This document shows, one piece after another, positions 42,135 through 46,336 of a DNA stretch of 46,336 nucleotides (its first letter is position 1; the number at the start of each line of letters is the position of its first letter). The notes below the pieces were generated by a model. It was not told where the DNA came from and did not search any database. It saw only the letters and a program-made list of their open reading frames with translations. A program made the position numbers and the translations under genes. Origin of the DNA: Anaerolineaceae bacterium (GTDB lineage Bacteria; Chloroflexota; Anaerolineae; Anaerolineales; Anaerolineaceae); the NCBI GenBank assembly GCA_016927865.1, contig JAFGLU010000142.1, forward strand, positions 1 through 46,336. The letters are read 5' to 3'.

Positions 42135-42530
42135 ATGTCTGAAGAACAACAGCAACAATCTCAACAAGAACAAGATTCCACCGGCGCGAACTGGCGCGAG
42201 GTGGGCGAGCAATTTGAGCGCCTGGGGCAGTCGTTGGCAGACGCCTTGCGCGCCACGTTCAGCGAGGCCGAACAAAGTGGGCAGTGGGAACGGGTGCGCA
42301 CCGGTATGGAATCGGTAGCTCGTGAGGTGGGGCAGGCGGTGGAAGATACCGCGAAGTCGCCCAAGGCGCAGGAGTTGAAGGTGGAAGCGCAGAAAACGGT
42401 GGACCAACTGCGCACTGCCGGGGAGCAAGCGGTTCAGGAAGCCCGCCCGCAAATGGCTTCGGCCCTGCGGCAGATGAATGTGGAACTACAAAAGCTGATC
42501 GATTGGGCAGAACGCGAAAAGAAGGAGTAG
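42135..42530 (+). CDS. Small charged helical protein
   Basis: The 131-residue protein starts with a Gln/Glu-rich stretch (SEEQQQQSQQEQD) and is otherwise amphipathic helix without membrane segments or cysteines, with Ala/Glu/Gln heptad-like spacing (VGQAVEDTAKSPKAQELKVE). It is probably a coiled-coil or membrane-surface-binding protein of unknown role. GGAGG precedes ATG 42135. The next gene starts three bases after its stop and uses its 3' end as ribosome site, so the two are coupled. Confidence 0.75.
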   Translation: MSEEQQQQSQQEQDSTGANWREVGEQFERLGQSLADALRATFSEAEQSGQWERVRTGMESVAREVGQAVEDTAKSPKAQELKVEAQKTVDQLRTAGEQAVQEARPQMASALRQMNVELQKLIDWAEREKKE

Positions 42531-42533
42531 CGT

Positions 42534-43361
42534 TTGGCTACCCCGGTGCCGGATGCCTATAACGCTGATCCGCTGCGCGAGTGGGGGCGCCTGGAGCGGG
42601 ACGCTTACCGCCGGTTGGAATTTGATCTGACCTGGGATGCGCTGACTCGCCGCCTGCCGCCTGGCGTGCATGTGCTGGACGCGGGCGGTGGGCCGGGACG
42701 CTATGCCCTGGAACTGTGCCGGGCGGGCTGGCAGGTGACCCTGGCGGATATCACTGAGGGGTTGCTGGAGATTGCGCGGGCCAACTTTGCCGCCGAGCCG
42801 CCCGAGGTGCAGGCCCGGCTGCGCGGTATTGAGCAGGCCGACCTGCGCGACTTGTCCCGCTTTGCCGAAGGGATATTTGACGCCACGCTGTGCCTGGGCG
42901 GGCCGCTGACGCACCTGCCGGCGCGAGCGGACCAGGAGCAGGCCGTGCGGGAGATGGCGCGGGTGACCCGCCCGGGCGGGTTGATCTACCTGACCGGGGT
43001 GGGGTATCTGGCGGTGCTGCGCTATATGCTCAACTTCCACCGTGAGGAGCTCCTGGCGGATTATATTGACAGCTTCTTGGACAATGGACAGGCTCCTGGG
43101 CCGGGAGGAATGTTGTGGCACTTCTTCCGCGCTGATGAACTGCGCGAGTTGGCTGAATCCTGCGGGTTGGAGACATTGGAAATGGTCGGCTGCCAGGGCT
43201 TGTCCAGCGGGTTGCCGCAGGTGACCAATGAGATGGCTGAGAACGAGCCTGAGCATTGGGCTGCCTGGCGCAAGGTGCTGTTCCGCACATCACAGGTGCC
43301 GGCGGTGGTGGATGGGGCCGAGCACATTTTGTGGGTGGGGAAGAAGAGCCGGTCGGGATGA
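42534..43361 (+). CDS. Class I SAM-dependent methyltransferase, TTG start
   Basis: This 275-residue enzyme has motif I VHVLDAGGGPGRYALELC, motif II VTLADITEGLLEIA, an acidic motif III (EQADLRDLSRF) and motif IV FDATLCLGGPLTHLP. The start is TTG 42534 behind AAGGAG (42521-42526) in the end of the previous gene; no suitable ATG exists before motif I. The substrate is unknown. The C-terminal FFRADELRELAESCGLETLE is common to small-molecule methyltransferases. Confidence 0.85.
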   Translation: MATPVPDAYNADPLREWGRLERDAYRRLEFDLTWDALTRRLPPGVHVLDAGGGPGRYALELCRAGWQVTLADITEGLLEIARANFAAEPPEVQARLRGIEQADLRDLSRFAEGIFDATLCLGGPLTHLPARADQEQAVREMARVTRPGGLIYLTGVGYLAVLRYMLNFHREELLADYIDSFLDNGQAPGPGGMLWHFFRADELRELAESCGLETLEMVGCQGLSSGLPQVTNEMAENEPEHWAAWRKVLFRTSQVPAVVDGAEHILWVGKKSRSG

Positions 43362-43403
43362 AGCCGGTCGGACTGAAGTCCTCCCTCAGGACGCGGAAGC
43401 CAT

Positions 43404-43895
43404 ATGTCTTACACGATCACAACCATTCTCTGCCAATCTTTCCTCTGTGAGTGCATCGGCTGTGACATCGTCTCAGGCAGGATCGTTCCGCCCGGTGGGA
43501 TGATCGCCGAGTCGGAGCATTTCATCCTACATCAAGACCCCGAGGTACCCATCCGGGCGTTTTTCATTGTAGCTTCGAAAGCTCATATCCAATCGATGGA
43601 TCAGATGAGCGTCGCCGAAGCGCGGGAATGTTTTGATTTAGTTTATCAGGCACGAAAGCTTCAATCTCGGCTGGGTGATATTTCTGAGGTATTGGTCATC
43701 CAAGAGGAACGCTCGGAGCACTTTCATCTTTGGCTGCTGCCGCGTTATGCCTGGATGGATGAACTGTTCGCCAACTCGCTGACCACCGTCCGCGAAATGT
43801 TGAAATACGCTCGCGAACATCGTTGCAACGAGGATGACATAAAGGAAATCCTGGAAACGGTCAAGCGGAGCCGGGAGCTTTGGCGTCTGGCTTGA
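43404..43895 (+). CDS. HIT-superfamily protein with HxHxW site
   Basis: The 163-residue protein has a HIT-like N terminus (CIGCDIVSG, possibly zinc-binding), the IPIRAFFIV-type strand, and the active-site strand EHFHLWLLPR. Compared with the Fhit-type HxHxHxxPR the third His is Trp, while the middle nucleophile position is His. HIT proteins hydrolyse nucleotide phosphoramidates or Ap4A-like dinucleotides. ATG 43404 has CGGAAG upstream. Its 3' end overlaps the convergent gene by 35 bases. Confidence 0.75.
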   Translation: MSYTITTILCQSFLCECIGCDIVSGRIVPPGGMIAESEHFILHQDPEVPIRAFFIVASKAHIQSMDQMSVAEARECFDLVYQARKLQSRLGDISEVLVIQEERSEHFHLWLLPRYAWMDELFANSLTTVREMLKYAREHRCNEDDIKEILETVKRSRELWRLA

Positions 43896-44616
43896 AGTCG
43901 GGCGCCAAACGCAGAATTTCGGCGACCAATTCATCTTCTGACATTTGGTTGCGCCCTTGAATGCCCAACTGAGCCGCAATCTTCTGCACCTGGGCATGAG
44001 AGTGTTGTTGTTTGAACAGCCGCACGGGGTGGTAGAAGGTTGCTTGCCACGCTTCCAGCGAGGATAGCCCCTGGGTGCTGCCGGGGCCGTTGGCGAGATT
44101 TTCGACCAGTTCGCGGACCTGCTCGTCTGTGCCCTGAATAACATTTTTTGCCACCGACATGCGCGCAATGCCTTGGTTGACATGAAATTGATGAATGAGC
44201 CAGTCGATGAGCAGCATTTTGTCTTGCGGATTTTTCGCTTTTGGGAAGCGTTCGAGGTAATTTTCAAACAGATTGGTGACCGAGCCGGGCAGTAGACTCT
44301 TGCCTGTGTAGCTATCGTAGAACTCGCCGCAAGTAACCTGCCAGCCGCATTGTTCGCACTTCAACATCAAGTTCTTGGCGCGTGAACCCATGCGATAGGG
44401 CTGGGGCACGGGCGCGCCGCACTGGCGGCATTTGACCCGCCCAAAGGTTTGGGCCTCGCGCACTTCGAACATATCTAAAACACGCGCGTGGATGGCGAAG
44501 TGAACTCTGTCAAGCAACTCTTCGTCCAGTCTCCCCTGCGCATCGCTTTCGTATAGGCGCTGGATGTCTTTGCGGGAGACGCGCTCGGCCCAATGGAATT
44601 TCGCTGGATCAGTCAT
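43861..44616 (-). CDS. Unknown protein with central zinc ribbon
   Basis: This 251-residue soluble protein has a helical N-terminal region (RVSRKDIQRLYESDAQGRLD), a central double CxxC ribbon (CRQCGAPVPQPYRMGS, then CEQCGWQV) and a helical C-terminal half. I do not recognise the family. It is last in a minus-strand run with a methyltransferase and a zinc-ribbon membrane protein (nine-base gap to the methyltransferase). Confidence 0.75.
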   Translation of the reverse strand: MTDPAKFHWAERVSRKDIQRLYESDAQGRLDEELLDRVHFAIHARVLDMFEVREAQTFGRVKCRQCGAPVPQPYRMGSRAKNLMLKCEQCGWQVTCGEFYDSYTGKSLLPGSVTNLFENYLERFPKAKNPQDKMLLIDWLIHQFHVNQGIARMSVAKNVIQGTDEQVRELVENLANGPGSTQGLSSLEAWQATFYHPVRLFKQQHSHAQVQKIAAQLGIQGRNQMSEDELVAEILRLAPDFKPDAKAPGSA

Positions 44617-44625
44617 ATTGTGCTT

Positions 44626-45414
44626 TTATGCTGTTGCTTTAAGGCTGAAGGTGGCGGGGTAAAGGTAGCGTTCTTCGTCCTCGCAGTAGGATGAGTAGCC
44701 GTTGTAGAAATACTGGGGATGCTCGTGAAGGAATTCGATGCGCATGCCCACATCGCAAAATGCGGTAACGATTTCACCCATTGTCCAATGCCACTCATAA
44801 GATTTCCCGGGCACGAGCAAGGTCGCGTCGGTGTAGTCGCCCATGCCGTTATATTGCCAGGGCCCTTTGCGGAAGTAATCGCCCCGGATGACATTGGTGT
44901 TGTCGCCCTGCTCGCCGTCTTCATCCAGCAAGACGCTGCGGATGGGATGCCCGTCCAGGATGTAGAAGAAGCCGCCGTCCTTGAGCAGATGCCGCACGGT
45001 TTGGGCGTAGCGGCGAATATCGGGCAGCCAGCACAGCACCCCGGTGGAGGAAAAGACAACGTCAAACTGGTCATTGGCCCTGTCGATCACGTCCAAAATG
45101 TCGGACTCGATGAAGCGCGCATCTATATTCATACGGGCGGCAAGTTGGCGGGCATAATGAAGTGCCTCTGGAGAGATGTCGATGCCGGTGACCTGGGCGC
45201 CCAGCAGCGCCCACGAAAGGGTATCGGTGCCGATATGGCAAAGCAGGTGCACCAGGGATTTGCCCTGCACGTCACCGACTTCGCCGCGGATCACGTCGTT
45301 GAGCAAGGGGGTGCCAGACACCAGCTTTTCGATGTGGTAGTTCTGGATGTGGGTGGCAACCAGCCCATCCCAGCCCTGGCGGTTGGATTGGGTCATTTCA
45401 TGCTGAGGGTTCAT
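44626..45414 (-). CDS. SAM-dependent methyltransferase, UbiE/SmtA-like
   Basis: This 262-residue enzyme has SLVHLLCHIGTDTLSWALLG as motif I (HLLCHIGTD replacing the usual DLGCGTG), VTGIDISPEALHYAR as motif II, and FDVVFSSTGVLCWLPDIRRY as motif IV. CHIGTDTL is a recognised variant in a clade of class I methyltransferases. It overlaps the preceding gene by 17 bases. Substrate unknown. Confidence 0.85.
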   Translation of the reverse strand: MNPQHEMTQSNRQGWDGLVATHIQNYHIEKLVSGTPLLNDVIRGEVGDVQGKSLVHLLCHIGTDTLSWALLGAQVTGIDISPEALHYARQLAARMNIDARFIESDILDVIDRANDQFDVVFSSTGVLCWLPDIRRYAQTVRHLLKDGGFFYILDGHPIRSVLLDEDGEQGDNTNVIRGDYFRKGPWQYNGMGDYTDATLLVPGKSYEWHWTMGEIVTAFCDVGMRIEFLHEHPQYFYNGYSSYCEDEERYLYPATFSLKATA

Positions 45415-46180
45415 CCGTTTTACCTTCCTCGCTCGTGGCTTGCGGCGTGCTCTTTCGCTTATGGAAAATCAAGCGGATGGGATCTTTGAGGTATTTGACG
45501 TAAATCTCAGTTCCAGGCGTGGCCCGGCTGAGATTGGCTTCTCGCACGGGGATGATCATCTCGGCGCGGAAGGGCGGCTCATCTTTGGGCTGCACTTCCA
45601 GCCAGGCGCGGAATGTGTGAATGTTCTCTTTGCGCATCGCCATGACTCCAATGGGAGCCAGCTTGAGGGTGATGGCGGGGGCGATGGGCGCGCGGGCGAA
45701 CTGCAGCGTGGTGCGAATGGAAGGGATGAAGTAGTTCAGGTTGATGCCGGCAAAACCGATCATCACCAGGGCCAGGATGGGGTGGATTTGTCCTGCCAGA
45801 CCGGCAGCGACGCCGCTGACAAGCAGCACCAACCAGGCAGCCACCAGGACCCAGCCGAGCCCGGTGAGCTGCTGTCCGCGCGCGGTGTAAGCGGTGATCT
45901 GGCTGGCGATCCCATCGACAATCTCGGCAGCGTGCTCATCTTCGGTACCAGTGAATGTGCGGTAATGCTCCACGGCGGCGGAGCGCTGGCCGGCCATGAG
46001 CAGGCGCTTCACTTCGACCAGTTCTTTCTCATCCAGGGCGGATTCAACCACGACGCTGGTTTGTTCGTCCTCGGCCTGCACCCGGATGCTGGAGTTGCAA
46101 TACAGACAGACGGTCAGGCCGGGTTTCAAATCGGCGGGCAAGGGGGCGCCGCAGTTGGGGCAGTGGATCGATTCGAGCAT
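45398..46180 (-). CDS. Zinc-ribbon membrane protein
   Basis: This 260-residue protein starts with a CxxC...CxxC ribbon (CPNCGAPLPADLKPGLTVCL, then YC), has an acidic helical linker, two membrane helices (LTGLGWVLVAAWLVLLVSGV and ILALVMIGFAGINLNYF, about 105-155) and a C-terminal beta-rich domain (AWLEVQPKDEPPFRAEMIIP; GTEIYVKYLKDP). It is first of a three-gene minus-strand operon. Function unknown. Confidence 0.75.
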   Translation of the reverse strand: MLESIHCPNCGAPLPADLKPGLTVCLYCNSSIRVQAEDEQTSVVVESALDEKELVEVKRLLMAGQRSAAVEHYRTFTGTEDEHAAEIVDGIASQITAYTARGQQLTGLGWVLVAAWLVLLVSGVAAGLAGQIHPILALVMIGFAGINLNYFIPSIRTTLQFARAPIAPAITLKLAPIGVMAMRKENIHTFRAWLEVQPKDEPPFRAEMIIPVREANLSRATPGTEIYVKYLKDPIRLIFHKRKSTPQATSEEGKTDEPSA

Positions 46181-46235
46181 GGTTTCACCTTTGCTTGGAT
46201 CATAATAGAAAACGGAAGTAAGTCAAAAAATGGTT

Positions 46236-46336
46236 CTCTGGGAGTTGCGGTGGTAGCTGCCGCATTTTGGGGTGTGAGAGCGGCGAAGCCGCTCTCACAC
46301 CCCAAAATGCGGGGTTCACCACGCCAATTCCCAATG
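46236..46336. repeat. Long palindrome with perfect 25-bp stem and GAA loop
   Basis: CCGCATTTTGGGGTGTGAGA begins the arm 46260-46284, which pairs perfectly with 46288-46312 around GAA (apex GCGAAGC). Imperfect outer arms continue on both sides: TGGGAGTTGCGGTGGT on the left and, read from the right, TGGGAATTGGCGTGGT. The element may run past the window edge. It lies upstream of the minus-strand zinc-ribbon gene. Confidence 0.85.

Noticed and set aside
1..46336. tRNA, rRNA, CRISPR, integrase or insertion sequence with transposase
   Set aside because: I looked for clover-leaf ends, rRNA core motifs, regular repeat-spacer arrays and transposase or integrase motifs and saw none.

Overview
The window looks like a chromosomal segment of an uncultured member of the Chloroflexota (Anaerolineae-like). 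The grounds are a cytochrome c maturation (Ccm, System I) cluster of the divergent type that uses a CxxxY CcmE, a secreted protein ending in a Tyr-Leu-Pro-Leu tail, Tad-type surface proteins, many small zinc-ribbon membrane proteins and GC-rich coding DNA with ATG, GTG and TTG starts. This assignment is inference from gene content; there is no rRNA gene. I see no tRNA, CRISPR array, integrase or recognisable transposase.

Layout. 1-2735: 3' part of a large secreted cadherin-repeat protein. 2961-13368: ccmE, ccmF, then (past an opposite-strand M28 peptidase and a nested palindrome) ccmH, ccmG, a zinc-ribbon protein, a dihaem cytochrome c lipoprotein, ccmA, ccmB, ccmC and a CcmD-like peptide, closed by a perfect bidirectional terminator. 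These genes export haem, hold it on CcmE, reduce apocytochrome thiols and attach the haem; the dihaem lipoprotein is a likely client. 13406-17668 (minus): histidine kinase, response regulator, GNAT-type acyltransferase and a single-PAS protein in one operon. 17771-23556 (minus): three Tad-type pseudopilin-like proteins, one with a VWA domain and one enlarged with PA14-like modules. 23900-26209 (plus): a membrane protein joining a PP2C-like region to a beta-propeller. 26311-28996 (minus): PolX DNA polymerase/PHP and a methyltransferase. 29227-36124 (minus): subtilase, ComEC-like metallo-beta-lactamase hydrolase, esterase, sulfatase and radical-SAM sulfatase maturase. 36476-43895 (mostly plus): VOC protein, six-hairpin glycosidase, zinc-ribbon protein (minus), TAP-like hydrolase, helical protein, methyltransferase and HIT protein. 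43861-46180 (minus): zinc-ribbon protein, methyltransferase and zinc-ribbon membrane protein.

The strongest non-coding signal is a family of intergenic palindromes of about 105 bp (29022, 36161, 39508, 39776, a shorter relative at 42021 and a degenerate one at 6021). They share asymmetric outer arms and carry long stems whose sequence changes on both sides together. Several have a GAA loop closed as GCGAAGC. Two further long hairpins with the same GAA apex but other arms lie at 38433 and 46236. Two family copies in opposite orientation bracket the five-gene subtilase-to-maturase block. The best candidate for an undescribed protein system is the translationally coupled subtilase and ComEC-like MBL hydrolase (32793-36124).
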